A stretch of DNA of 64,000 nucleotides, from contig NMRA01000246.1 of NCBI GenBank assembly GCA_002633005.1, forward strand, positions 239,856 through 303,855. The letters run 5' to 3'. The position numbers were made by a program, and so were the translations under genes. This document shows, piece after piece, positions 50,656-62,124 of the stretch. Position 1 is the first letter of the stretch. Each line of letters starts with the position of its first letter. The DNA comes from Phoronis australis. Lineage: Eukaryota > Phoronida > Phoronidae. Below the pieces are notes generated by a model, which saw only the letters and a program-made list of their open reading frames with translations, did not search any database and was not told the DNA's origin.

Positions 50656-53257
50656 ATGGCAGAAGAAGCTGGAGAAAAGAAAGAAACTGAGGCCAAAAGG
50701 GTACACACATATCCCCTTATCAGGGTAAGAATATGACTGTGTGGCTCTTTCTCGTGAGCTGCAAACGAAATTCATTCAGACTGAGTTCAGTTCGTAACAG
50801 TTCTCTTACATTCCTGGATCCCCATCATTAGACAATTCATACAGTTCTTCTGTGTTGACACAGCAATCAAGAAATATTCTAAGAATGTACTGCGTTGCTA
50901 TGTCATTAACTGGTTTCTACTGATAATTGTCTGCTGCTGCCTGGAGTAAAGCGGCATCTGAGAACCGTCCACGACTGACACCAACATTTCATTCTCTGAA
51001 TAACTGGCCTGGTTTTAAAATCGGCGACCGCTACACCTATGTGAGCAATACTGGATTATTTTTTACCATACCTTTCATCTTGTCAGACCATTTATCACAG
51101 ATTTTTTTATCTATAACAAATTTTTGTGTCGTACGTAGTGACATTCAAGTTGCTACCATGGACCAAGCCTGGTGCAAAAAATTCAGAAGGGATGCATTTA
51201 CAGAGAGAATTAGGGTGAAAATCCACACACAAAGGCTCTATACACATGCTGGAATAGCTCAGTAAATGAGTAACTCATATACCTTGCTGACTGGCATGTC
51301 ATAAAACCAATTAAATTACCTAGCTGTACTAATAGAAATGCCACAAATTTCTAAGTCATAGGTCATTTTCTACAAAGCCCATGCTTGTGACTTTTTGATT
51401 CTAGACGCTTTTGACTGTGATATCTTATAATGTGAAAGTTTTTCTGAGCCATTATTTTTTCTTTACAGAAACCAATTGCCCAGTGAGTGCAGGCTACAAA
51501 TAGTTTGTGTCTCAATCATGCTGTGATATGATATAAACCATGAATAATGAATTCATGAATCTTGTTCCGAAATTTACCTGCATTGTTATGCGAAATTTAT
51601 TTTTGTTCAAGTTAAGAATATAGTTTAATTAACTGTGTTTAACTAGGAATTTGATTGAATGTTAGTTAATGTAAAATGCCCATTTTGGTTTCAGTATTCG
51701 GACATGAATGATGAAATGAGGACTGAAGCTATGGAGCTGTGTGTTACAGCATGTGAAAAATTCTCATCAAATAACGAGGTAATTAGGTAGCAAATTGATT
51801 TTTCTGGTCAAAATGTAGTTTGACCTGTAACATGACATTATTTGTTCCTCTATTGCACAAAAATAACAGTGTTTTCCAGTATTTTCCATTACTGTCATTT
51901 CACAATATCTTGATGACAGCTTTTGTGCCTGTTTAAGTTTATACCATGCATATTTAAAATCAGCAACTCATTGGACAGTGTTGAAAATCCAAAGATTGGT
52001 GATTTTCTAAATATAACGCTAAATCATCATGAGAGACCATCGGGAGTTGGTATATGGTGTAACTCCGGATGGTCTGGGCTCAACAGAAAACCACAGTTCT
52101 ACTGTGAGTCTAGACCAATGTGAATAAACGTGTGTAGTTTTTCTTGCCTCGTCAGCTGCAGGTATCATCTCTTTTCTGACAAACAACATGTGACTGGGCA
52201 AAGCCTTTTCAAATTAGTGTAGATAAGCCAGTGCAGCGTGAGACCCCAGAGGTCCTTGTCAAGTCATGACAATTCCTTGTTACGAATGTGGGTGATCACC
52301 TGATTGAATACTGTTAACTTGTTCAAGTGTTTCCCGTGTAACAGTTTTACAACAAAATTTCTAGAAACAGTACAGTAATTCTTCACTTATTCTGAAGCAC
52401 ACAATATGGCCGACAAGTGAATTTCTGATTTTGTCAAATTTCTCCACAAAAAATAAGTATTTCTTGCCTGGTTTGTGCTGTGTAGACATAGTAAAACAAC
52501 TTTTGGCAAATTTCCATTAATTGTATTAAAGTAATCAACTGTTGAAAAATGGAAAATTACAATTCTGGCAATTATTTTTTATGAAATAAGCGGAGAATTA
52601 CTGTCAGTTAAAAACACAAGTCATCTGCTGCTTAGTTGAAGTTTAACACAGTGATCAGTGGTTAACAAGTCTGGTGTGGGAGTATTTTGCTGAACACCAA
52701 GACAAAGTTGTGCATCTAATTGTCAAATTCTCCATATTAAGACATTGAAATCATCAGATTGTTTCTTGAGAGTTTTCGCAACAATATTTTCCATTTATGA
52801 CAACGTGTCATAAATATGGTTGAACTCATCACCTAATCGGCCATGTACTTCAAAAATACTCCACGTGATGTGATACCAAAGGTTTATCTTGTGTTTGTGC
52901 ATTTCCTCTTCCTTATTTTCCATTGAAATTCTGTTTGTCTTAGCATTGCCATTTGCTTCCAAAGTAATGACACACCGAAGAGCCCTGATCTGTCTATATA
53001 ATTTTGTTGGTATGCATCTGTACATTTTGAATGGTAAAATCTCCAAAAATGAAATGATTAAATGTTTTCAGATGTTATTTGTTTTCTTCCAGGTTGCTGC
53101 CAAAATGGTAAAGGAAACCATGGATAAAAAATTTGGAGCCTCATGGCATGTTGTGATTGGAGAGGGCTATGGATTTGAAATCGCCCACGAAGTGAAAAAC
53201 ATCATGTATATGTTCTTTGGAGGCAACATGGCTATTCTGCTATGGAAGTGCTCATAA
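50656..53257 (+). CDS. DNAL4: Axonemal dynein light chain DNAL4
   Basis: LC8-like light chain of axonemal dynein; it forms part of the intermediate/light chain complex at the base of the motor in cilia and flagella. Exons: 50656-50724, 51695-51778 and 53093-53257 (TAA), giving 105 residues, the same length as human DNAL4. The start MAEEAGEKKETEAKR is charged, then VHTYPLIR, YSDMNDEMRTEAMELCVTAC, VAAKMVKETMDKKFGASWHV, VIGEGYGFEIAHEVKN and a C-terminal FFGGNMAILLWKCS, which are the LC8 fold strands and helices in order. All boundaries are in phase 0. Intron 2 (51779-53092) contains an ATAACG MITE. An X-box-like site lies just upstream. Product and structure are certain; regulation is inferred. 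Confidence 0.98.
52013..52284 (+). mobile_element. ATAACG-ended MITE, copy 3
   Basis: It begins ATAACGCTAAATCATCATG and ends near CAATTCCTTGTTACGA, about 270 bp, in DNAL4 intron 2. It matches 8778-9042 (reverse) and 42625-42872. It keeps the internal inverted repeat around GTTGGTATATGGTGTAAC that has been shortened in copy 2. The right end is more diverged than in the other copies. Confidence 0.85.
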
Positions 53258-54153
53258 AAACACAGAAAAGGGACTTCTCGTAGACTGACTTCATTTGATC
53301 TCCTTTCACAGCAATTCATCAATTGGATAATAACTTAATTGCATCACTGAAGTGATTAATTAAGTTCTATAATGACTTGTCTGTGTGGTGGACTAATGTT
53401 GTGTTTGTTTAAATATCACTGCAACACATTCCCTGTATATAACTTGGTTAGGTATGTTGTAATATTAATGTTTTATTGTGTAGTAATAATAATGACATCT
53501 GTTGTTTAACCCAAGTCTGTTTTAGCCATTTTTGGAATCTTTGGTTACATGTATTCAGTGAACGCCCAATGGCCTCAGGGTTAAAGCTCTACTTTGAATT
53601 TCTGTGTAGACCCATGGATTTGTAGTCAGAAAATTTTGGTGGGGCAAACATATCTACAGAGTGGCAAGGTTTGAGAAAATTGACGGTGTCAGTGAATGTT
53701 AAACACAAACAAGGTTTCACGACAGGACATGGTTTAATCCAGTACATTCTTGGCATATTTATCATTGTTACCACAAACTTATGTAAAAGGACATTCCTAA
53801 ACCAGGAAAGTAACACACAGGCAGATCTTCCAGATTACTAAAACAAACATAAACTTAAGCATATACATAACATATGTCGTTGTTCTCTTTGCTATTGAAT
53901 GGAATTCAAATAGGTTTAAAGCAAGCCAGTTAGAGCTGTGGCGGAGCTCTCAAATTCTTAGTCAGTTGCATAGTTTAGTGGTGGAATTGCCAGGATTTAA
54001 GCAGTTGCCACAATTTGTAACAAAACACCATTGCCACAAAACACAATTCCAGTGAAATTGAATTTTTTTGTGAGTTTAACTTCTGACTCACTGAACGCAA
54101 CTTTAGTTTCTGGCATTTGTGTTCAAAGATCCCTCATTCAATTAAATATTCCT
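53258..54153. other. DNAL4-protease convergent spacer
   Basis: Holds the 3' UTRs of DNAL4 (plus) and of the protease (minus). No exact AATAAA for DNAL4 stands out. The phrase ATGGCCTCAGGGTTAAAGCTC-like near 53570 resembles a tRNA A-box, but no matching B-box follows at the right distance. No gene was found. Confidence 0.45.
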
Positions 54154-57100
54154 CTATAGGTCTTCTGTGTCAAGTAGACTCGAACTATTGTCTTTCTCTT
54201 GGTCTGATGACGAATATGGCGGTCTGCTGTTCTCGATCATTTTCGGTTTCTTTCCACGTATAACGTCTTTGATCCACTTTTGGTAAGGCTTGTGCATGGC
54301 GTTTGTATAGATACCGGGATAGTCGGGATAACCACACATGTCATTCCGGTCTTTGTCCACGCGGCCTGAACTCACTACACCTATAATTAAGGAATAGCTC
54401 TATTACAGTTGCTTTTTTCGTCATCATCACAATCGCAATTACCATTATGGCTTTCCAGGAAACGTTCTGATTTTGTTTTCTTTTTAGAGTAAAGTGTGAG
54501 CAATAATGATCGAAAGCAGTGCAGAATTTTTAATTAACTGAGGTGCTTCTCTGGACGTGTCTTTCGAAACTTATCATGAGTCAAAGATTTCACGTGGGCG
54601 CTATGTTACAAGGGAAGCACGTGATAACACTTGCTTCGTGAGAACGCAGCCCTTGTCAATTATTGGAGTCATGAACAAAAGGAAAATGTTAACGCCTATT
54701 TATACATATTAACACCGTAGACCGAAGTGACGAGCGCTGTTTGCTTCAACGTGCACGCTTTTAACTTTATTTGTATGGTTTTGATATTTGCAATTTTGGC
54801 TTGGCCTGGTTAGCATTGCTCTTTCCATAGGTTTTGAACACAAAATCTGGTATGGGGAAACTGTGTATGGTTCTTTCATTGTAACTTCTGCTGGCTTGGA
54901 AGACGACATCGAGACTATGAAATTCTATTTTCGAATTCTGAAAGCCGAATGAAAATGTGTATGTAATCTGGTAATGCCTGCTAGACAGAGAATTGTGCTG
55001 TTCTAAAAGTGAATGAGTAAATATTCCGATGAAAAGTTCGGAAGTCGTCAAATTGACACTCTCGGGCAAAACATGGGCGGCGCACCATAGGGGACTGGGG
55101 GCTATAGCCCCAGTGTTTTCAGTGCTGCGCCGCCCATGGTCTATGGGCAGTGCACCACAGGGGGTATGGTGGGCCATAGCCCTCCACTTTTTCCAGTGCT
55201 CCGCTGCCCGTGCAAAAGCTACATGTAACTGAAATTCCTGACACGTTTTCCGCTTACAATATAGAACAGAAAGAAAACTTGAATTTGCAGCAATCTTTTA
55301 GAAAATTTTCTAGGAAAACGATTTCGCGCTTGTAATTATTTTTTGAGTTCTGCTAGTGTTTTGAAAGTGCACTGTTTCATGGGTTGTATTGTACAATCTA
55401 GTGTGAATACTGAACAAAAACTACTGACGAGTTAAAAAAGACCGTAAAACCGAACGAACAACTTTAAAAGTGCACTGCCCTTGTTTATTTAGTTATTGTA
55501 CATCAGACGTGGTTTAAACCCTGAAGATAAAATGATTTGCAATGGAACATATGAAAATAAAAGGTGAAGCGCTTTTGTTCGGGGTTCCATAACTTTTCCA
55601 CGGCGCCATTGTGCAACCCACTCAAAATGCAAAAGACATCCTCAAGACCGAAATCATTGTAGTGTAGATTAAATAGTGGTATCTAATCTTAAAATCGTAA
55701 ATGCAAAACTTGTGCATTTAATCGTGCCCGATAATTTGAAGGCGTGAGACTAGTTAAAACAAGGAAAATTGGTCCAGTCATATATGTTGATGTCAGGTTT
55801 GACTACGTGGTTGGGAGAAATTTAGAGAGAAACGCCCTTTTTAACCTCCCCCCTTCGTAATGAATATGCGTACCCACGTACGATGGTATTTCTGCAGTTT
55901 TGCCGATGCGCGGAAAAAGTTTCTGAATACTTACCAACAAGACGCCATCTTCTACCTATCAGACAGGCCAATGGTCCGCCACTGTCTTGCTGGAATGCAG
56001 AAAATTAAGTTTATATTTTCACCATCATTGTCAGTGCTGACAAAAGGGTCAAAGTGTCAAAGTTTCAGGTGCGCACTCAGTTTTGGAAAATGTCATTTTG
56101 ACCATATCTCCCTTTGACCGGCTCTCTCAGACGTCTGCAGATCTGAAAGGAGTCAGAGTGGAGACCTTAGTGCAAACTTCGAGGAACAATTTCCATGTGC
56201 CTTGGAGTTCACTTCAAAATCTGAAGAAATTAGTTCCAGGGGATGATTGTTTGGCCTATTCCACAAGATGCAATAAGTCACAAAACAAAACGCACCCTCG
56301 CACGTCTTTTAAAAGGCATTCTTTTATTGCCAAACTAAACGGCGGCTCTTTGTTGAAAGGAGTCAAAGACAGGATGAAGAAAATCAGGCATAATTAATGA
56401 TTTGCTATTGAGTCACAAAGCAACGGATTTTGTTGTTTTGTAGCTCTGGTCACAGCTGATAACTTCATGAAGTCTACCCCATTCAACGGAAATCCCAAAA
56501 AGTAATTCCTCGGCCGTAAAAACGATAGTGTCCCATTAAATTTGTCATTCACTGAAAGCCGTGAGTGAGCGTGCAATGACTTCATCAAGAATATTTCAAC
56601 CACTCGTAGTAGGAAAAAAGCTAAATGTATCCGAAATAAATTGCCTTCCCTGAGACAAGTGTCGGCGATCAGGGAGTACTGATATCAAACGTAAGATTGG
56701 GAGTTATTATTTGATGGAATATCCTTTTTGAAGCCATTTATTTGACCAGAGCTATGAAATAATAAAATCCGTTGTGTTTTTGTCATTTTTTTACATTTCG
56801 TCAATTCTTACCGTTGTCCGGCAAACTTTTCTGGGATCAAGGCCAGAGACGTTAACTGCTAAGTACTCACAGCTTTGCCATTTACCCAGTGGGATTGAGC
56901 TCCCTCTGGTGACTGTGTGACTGACTACGACTGCATGATTATGCTCGTGAGGTTCCGCAGTGGAGCTGCATCCCAAAAACATTTTCTCGTCGATAAAGTC
57001 ATTTTAATTACAATTAAAAGTGTGCCAACATACGTCACAAATTACTCTGTTAAATATCTTTGGAAACCAAATTGCTTATCAATCTTTCCCCGATTGCTCA

Positions 57101-60100
57101 CCCGACATGCATCTTTGCCGCCCTCTTCTTTGCCTGCACAGATTTGAGATACGCTGTCATAGCGTTGGTAGTTATCGCACTTTTTGTCAGACAAAACGTC
57201 AACGTAAACCTCCCTCAACACGTCACTCTTTGACCCCTCTAAAAACAAATTTGTCACAACTAATAAGCTAGTTAAACGATTAAGGTAATCTGTTGAATTG
57301 ACCAACAATCCATTTAATGTTTGCAGCACCTTTTCAAACGTGAATTTTCGCCATTGTCTACTGTAGTTAAATGAATTAATTTATTGCCGTGACTACTACA
57401 CAAATGACTAAAGACTCGTATTAAAACATTGCTTTAAACTTACACGTCATAACCAGGCTTTGCTCAAAATTTTTCTGAATTCATTTTTGTTATGGTGGAG
57501 GAAAATGACTCGAGAACGCATGTGCCGTGCAAACTCGCCTGACAGGACTCCCAACGAAGTTCCTCCATCGGTTGCCACCCAGTCTTACTGTAATCAACAA
57601 TTCTCTTCATGTTTTCCGCTCTCGATTGCCAACAGTTGTAAATAACACCAATGTAACAAGCTTTCACTGCAATAGCATGTATTGTCGAGCAAACTATTTG
57701 GGTTAGGTCGTGCTACGTTGGACCCCTCTTTGTCTTCTTAATTCAACAGCCATATCTGATTCGGTTATCAACTGAAAACTTACTTGAATTGTTCACCTTC
57801 CCCCATCCTGTGACGACGCACAATTTCCTCATCAGGTTTTTCTTGTGGCGATATTTTCCAGATTCTAACAGGCAGAGCGGCCTAGCATATTCACCCCTTG
57901 TTGAAATCGGCCTCGTTAGTTTGAGTAAAGCGATGTCTCCTATGAGTGGGTCTGTCCCTGTTTTCATGGAGTCGGTGAGACGATGGATTTCTTTCACTTG
58001 CGACATTTGAACAACTTTCGTTACAACAGACGTGTTATGTATTCCAACCTTGACTTGCCACCTCGCTTTATACATGTCGAGGAAACTAAGTGTAAAATTA
58101 ATTTTCTAAGTAAAGTACGCGCTATTGATAAATTATATATTACAAAAGCTAAAATTCTTTAAAATGAGTGTAATGTTTCATTCACATCTTACGAGAGCGA
58201 TGGAAGGGCTATCGTTTTTTTATTCACATGGAGATTAGCTTTTCGATTTCCACCATCGATAATAATCGTTTTACACGTTGAACAATGCCTGCTAGTAAAC
58301 GAACGGATGAGAAGCATTGACAAGATAAAATATCAGATAAAGAACTGCCTTTGTTCGTGTTTGAAAGGCGTTTAAGGACAGTGTTGTCAATATATAACTT
58401 TCACCACAGAAAATGTTTCCCTCTCACGTTAATGAGCGAAACTGTCAAACAACGATTTCAGCAACTGCAAGCAAGTTTTGCAGACGGATACATACCCCCC
58501 CCCCCCCTCCATGCATGGCGTCATTTTAGGGCCGCTGTCAACGTTTGTCCTTCAAAAATGTCGTTAACCCCCCTTGTGACATGTTAAATCGGCCAATGAT
58601 AGCAAATTGCGTTTGTTGTTTTGAACCATCAGTGACATTAAAGCCAATGGCACGCTTTTAAAGTGACAAAACTGCTTTTGTTACAATTTGAAATTTCAAC
58701 CTAAAACACATAATACCGTATTTACCTTGGTACACAGTGAGCTGCTGTCATAACCCAGTCCTGTGAAATTAGAATTCCGCCACAAAACCAATCTTTGAGT
58801 AACTGTATGTGTACCTGCAAAAGAGATTCAGTTGTGGTATGTCTCAGCTTCAAATGTGTCCTAGGTGAGCTCACGAATTCGATTCTCGACGTCTAATTAC
58901 ATGTCCATTAGGCCTACTTTCGCTGGGTGGTTGCCAGTCTGAAGGTTCACTCCATAAAAGGGTCACTGAGGTTCAAGGCGAGCATCTGATGATTGATTGA
59001 TCAAGTAACGCAAAAATCGCTTGTAAACTATACTTTACTCAAAAGGATATATGTGGATTTTCTTTGCTGTATAAGAATAATAAAGTTTGACCGATCACAA
59101 GAGAAAATCATGGGAAGTGGTAGAAAGAAAAGATTCTAATGAGCTACCGATTGCAAACTATCATCAATATATTTTTCAGTTGAACATATAAGGTAATTAA
59201 CTAATTTTTTACACTAATGCAACTAATATTGTTTTAGCAAGTAACGCATTCATCAAGATTTTGAGCCTCGTTAAACGTCACTGTTTACGCTTTCACTGAA
59301 TGACTTTAATGAATGACGTTAAAACGGTGTTTTATTCATTTGGCTAGTAGATCTGTTGTACCAACGGAATAATTTTTGATCTTCAAAGTCTGGAAGACGA
59401 AATCGAATCATTAACCTATTTTAAATGAGATTGATTTGATTTCAACTCTAGATTGGATAATGTCATATCAAGTTCGCACAAAGTCCACCTTGAGCCGTAT
59501 AATAAACGGGAGTCCGTCTTTATTTTGTTTCTGGGGCATAATTAAAAACAAGCGCTTCTGCACTGCGCACTAAGTACGAAGCTTAACATGAGAGTGCGTT
59601 ATCACTCAAGACAGATACACATAGTTACTGAGCTTGTGTTGTCATAGAAACATGTGGAAAACAAACCAATAGATAGATTAAACAATTACACACGTTTGTT
59701 TGTTCGTCTAGGCAACTGTTGTATGTGGTGGGAACAACATTCTGTTTGAGGTTCTCTGTTAACTAATGGACTTATCAACGGTGATAAATGCATTTATACT
59801 TGGAAATCTGTGAAACTGATTTGAAGTTAATGAAGTCAGCTTCTGATGAGATACTGTGATCCGTTCATTTTATTTGAAAATTGGTGGGAGTGGTTTGTTC
59901 ACAATGACACTCAAATCACATAGCAATCAAATTCACGGGTGTTACCGTTAAAGATACGTTTAAAAATATGAAGTTGACATGTATTTTTAACTGATTTTCG
60001 CATTTTGTCAATTTTGTAGGAAAGAAATGCTTTTCTAAATTTTCTGGTTGACTTGAGCTTCTGTAGATTTGGAAAGTCTTCAGCAAAAATTCTCGACTCA

Positions 60101-61357
60101 TGTCAGTCCGTGCAAAAACACGGCCCCCACAATTTTGGTTATAATTTTATGAGCTTCAAAATACATTCTCTACATGTTCTACAAAATTAATTTGGAATTT
60201 AATCATAGAACTTCAATGCTTGCTATATGTGGCCATGGTTTTTAACAAGCCATGCTTACCATCCATGGCCATTTTCCCGGGGGGATAGTCTCGTTACCAC
60301 CAACAACATAGGATACTGCTGAATCGTTGAAGGAGTCTTGAGCATGAATGTTGCCTCTGCTTTGTTTGACGAATCGGTTGTAGATCGGCGACATGCCGCA
60401 ATTTTTCTGATTAGGTTTCACGATTCCTGCAATAAATTCAACAGTTAACGTATTTGTCGACGTAGTTTATTGGTCAACACAACCCGAAATCTGGAAATAG
60501 AGAAATATGAGCTAGTTTATTTACTCTTCTTTGCGCTATTGCTACCGAAGGTTGCGGTTCCCGCAAAGATGGTACGTGACAAAGCTAGTCAGTGTCGAAT
60601 CATCAATCCTTCGACTTACGTGGCAAAATGTTATGTCAATACTTTCAAGTTAAAGTTAATTTTCATTACCTGTTTTATATTTTATGAGATTCTGACTGTC
60701 TTGAAGAGTTCCCCGGGAGAATATTGCAATCCAAGAAAAATCTTAAAGAATGAGGCACACTTGGTTAGTGATACATGAATTTGAAAGAAAAACATTTCTA
60801 TAATTTACTGCGGTACCAATGCCAGAATCGGATTGTTTTCAGAAATGTTCATGGTTTAATAATATCAAACATTAAGGCGAGAGAAACTGATACTCGCTTG
60901 TTGCCTTTGTGCTCTTTCTGTGAGCAACAGGAAGAGACAATTCCACACGTACTTTGGAAATGCACATTTGTTAAGAAATGGAATCGTTAAGAATCATGCA
61001 TGATAAATCAGCATGATGTTCCTCCGCAAATAAACATGTCTACTGCATTGTTTATGCCTAGCCTGTAGGCTCGCAGTCGTAATCTTAGATCAGTGCTCAA
61101 CAAAGTCCCGATAGGTAGCGATTGCCGGCAAAAAGCGATCACCGAGGACAAATCGACTGATTCAATGTCCTGTTATTATCAAAAAACTCGCGATGTTTCA
61201 TTCCAATTGATAAATGAATTTTGTTACTTTTCACCCCATTCCGAAATTGGAAAAATAAAATTGAGCCCTTTTCTCCAATTGCAAGGTAAAACTCACCGTC
61301 GCCCATGCAGTATGCCACCAAGCAAGGCGTTATCGCGAGAAGTGACGTGAACTTCAT
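54154..61357 (-). CDS. Secreted trypsin-like serine protease (S1A)
   Basis: Minus-strand exons: 61357-61297, 60426-60260, 58814-58726, 58085-57784, 57238-57102, 55989-55935 and 54380-54154 (TAG). Phases fit and give 345 residues. The start MKFTSLLAITPCLVAYC is a signal peptide. A short propeptide with NCG (Cys30) leads to VVGG at 61-64. Catalytic His102 (TAAHC), Asp156 (DIALLKL) and Ser255 (DSGGP) are all present. Asp249, six residues before the serine, is the residue that gives trypsin-like preference for Arg/Lys. Odd: the residue before VVGG is Tyr60, not Arg/Lys, so activation would need a protease of another specificity. The site before DSGGP is CRQ instead of CxG (Gly193 to Gln), and SWG is SSG (Trp215 to Ser). 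A charged tail of about 35 residues (QEKDNSSSLLDTEDL end) follows the domain. Two in-phase candidate exons lie inside the gene. The substrate is unknown. Confidence 0.93.
55072..55138. mobile_element. Short element with CATGGGCGGCGCA ends, copy 1
   Basis: Perfect 13-bp inverted ends CATGGGCGGCGCA and TGCGCCGCCCATG enclose about 40 bp that itself has a GGGGCTATAGCCCC palindrome. It is much richer in GC than the surroundings. It lies in the protease intron 54381-55934. Confidence 0.85.
55142..55212. mobile_element. Short GGGC-ended element, copy 2 (diverged)
   Basis: A diverged tandem relative of 55072-55138, starting TATGGGCAGTGCACCA and ending AGTGCTCCGCTGCCCGTG, with a similar internal CCATAGCCC. 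The two copies are three bases apart. Confidence 0.75.
56812..56985 (-). CDS. Candidate cassette exon of the protease (58 codons)
   Basis: Between the DACR exon (57102) and the QDSGGP exon (55989) lies an open segment with an acceptor (GACGAG before 56985) and a consensus donor (GTAAGA). It is in phase 0 at both ends and has no stop. It would insert KMFLGCSSTAEPHEHNHA through SGLDPRKVCRTT between Cys191 and Ser195 of the domain. The segment looks coding, with three Cys and one N-glycosylation sequon (NVS). The acceptor lacks a strong pyrimidine tract. Real splicing is unproven. Confidence 0.35.
57589..57666 (-). CDS. Candidate cassette exon of the protease (26 codons)
   Basis: An acceptor (TATTGCAG) and donor (GTAAGA) bound 78 nt in phase 1 at both ends, matching the intron between 57784 and 57238. 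It would add MKACYIGVIYNCWQSRAENM and KRIVDY just after GWGKVNNS. Two cysteines are present. Without the donor the frame stays open to a stop at 57464-57466. Either use would alter the loop after the GWG motif. Confidence 0.35.
60775..60990 (+). pseudogene. LINE reverse-transcriptase C-terminal fragment
   Basis: The frame reads MNLKEKHFYNLLRYQCQNRI, continues to LLPLCSFCEQQEETIPHVLW and ends KCTFVKKWNR with a stop. The C-x2-C, E-ET, I-x-H, C pattern with a following W is the zinc-knuckle-like end common to L1-type non-LTR retrotransposon proteins. The rest of the element is missing, as expected of a truncated relic. It lies in the protease intron 60427-61296, on the opposite strand. Confidence 0.6.
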
Positions 61358-61962
61358 CCTTACACAACTGCTGGTGCAAATGTTTGAGGAATGGTTTATA
61401 AGGCCTAGTTTCCTGTTTATTAGGAACAAACTTCAGAGGTCACATGACAGATATCTCATCACGAATACGCCCTGGGCAATGTATTAATACGCAATGGAAT
61501 TAATTGAATTATACTCCTGTCACAGGTATTCCAGTAATGCCAACATTTGAAGAATTTTTATCGTCGCGAAGATAAACATTTACTTGTTGCTATCGCCGAA
61601 CATCTCATACATGCTTTCACTTCTAGACATCAGAGGAATTTTAGATTTGAAATCTGCCGTGGTTATTGATTAATCTGTAAATAAAATGGTCAACATTCAA
61701 AAAATGAAGTTCTAAACCTAATATTCATGATCATTTGAGCTAATTATTACTCGCTGTTTAGAATTCAAGCGCAATCACGGGTTCGAAAAAATAGGAGTCG
61801 CGATAGTAAATTTTTCTGGTAATTGAGTTTTAAAATGCAATAGTGGATGGAAAACAAAGTTATTGCCAAGATCAGTGTCTTAGCTGTTGAAGTAATGAGT
61901 TTCACAGCAAGGATTAATATGAACATAACAGATAATTCTTACTCGCCATTTCTAATTGCATT

Positions 61963-62124
61963 CAGAGGCGGATCCAGGATTTTGAGTTAAGGGTGGGGGT
62001 GCCAGGGCAGAGTATTAGCTAGGACTTTGCCCGTAAGACATTCGCACCCCCGAACTGCCAAATGGTATTCTGGAGAGTTTTAGGGTGGGGCATGGTCCAC
62101 TTGGCCCCCCTAAATCCGTCACTG
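61963..62124. mobile_element. CAGNGGYGGAT-ended MITE, copy 2 (inverted)
   Basis: It starts CAGAGGCGGATCCAGGA and ends CTAAATCCGTCACTG, 162 bp, in the opposite orientation to 24397-24554. Flanks GCATT and GTATT are a 5-bp target-site duplication with one change. Internal blocks GGGCAGAGTATTAGC and GGCCCCCCTAAA pair with the other copy. Confidence 0.9.
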
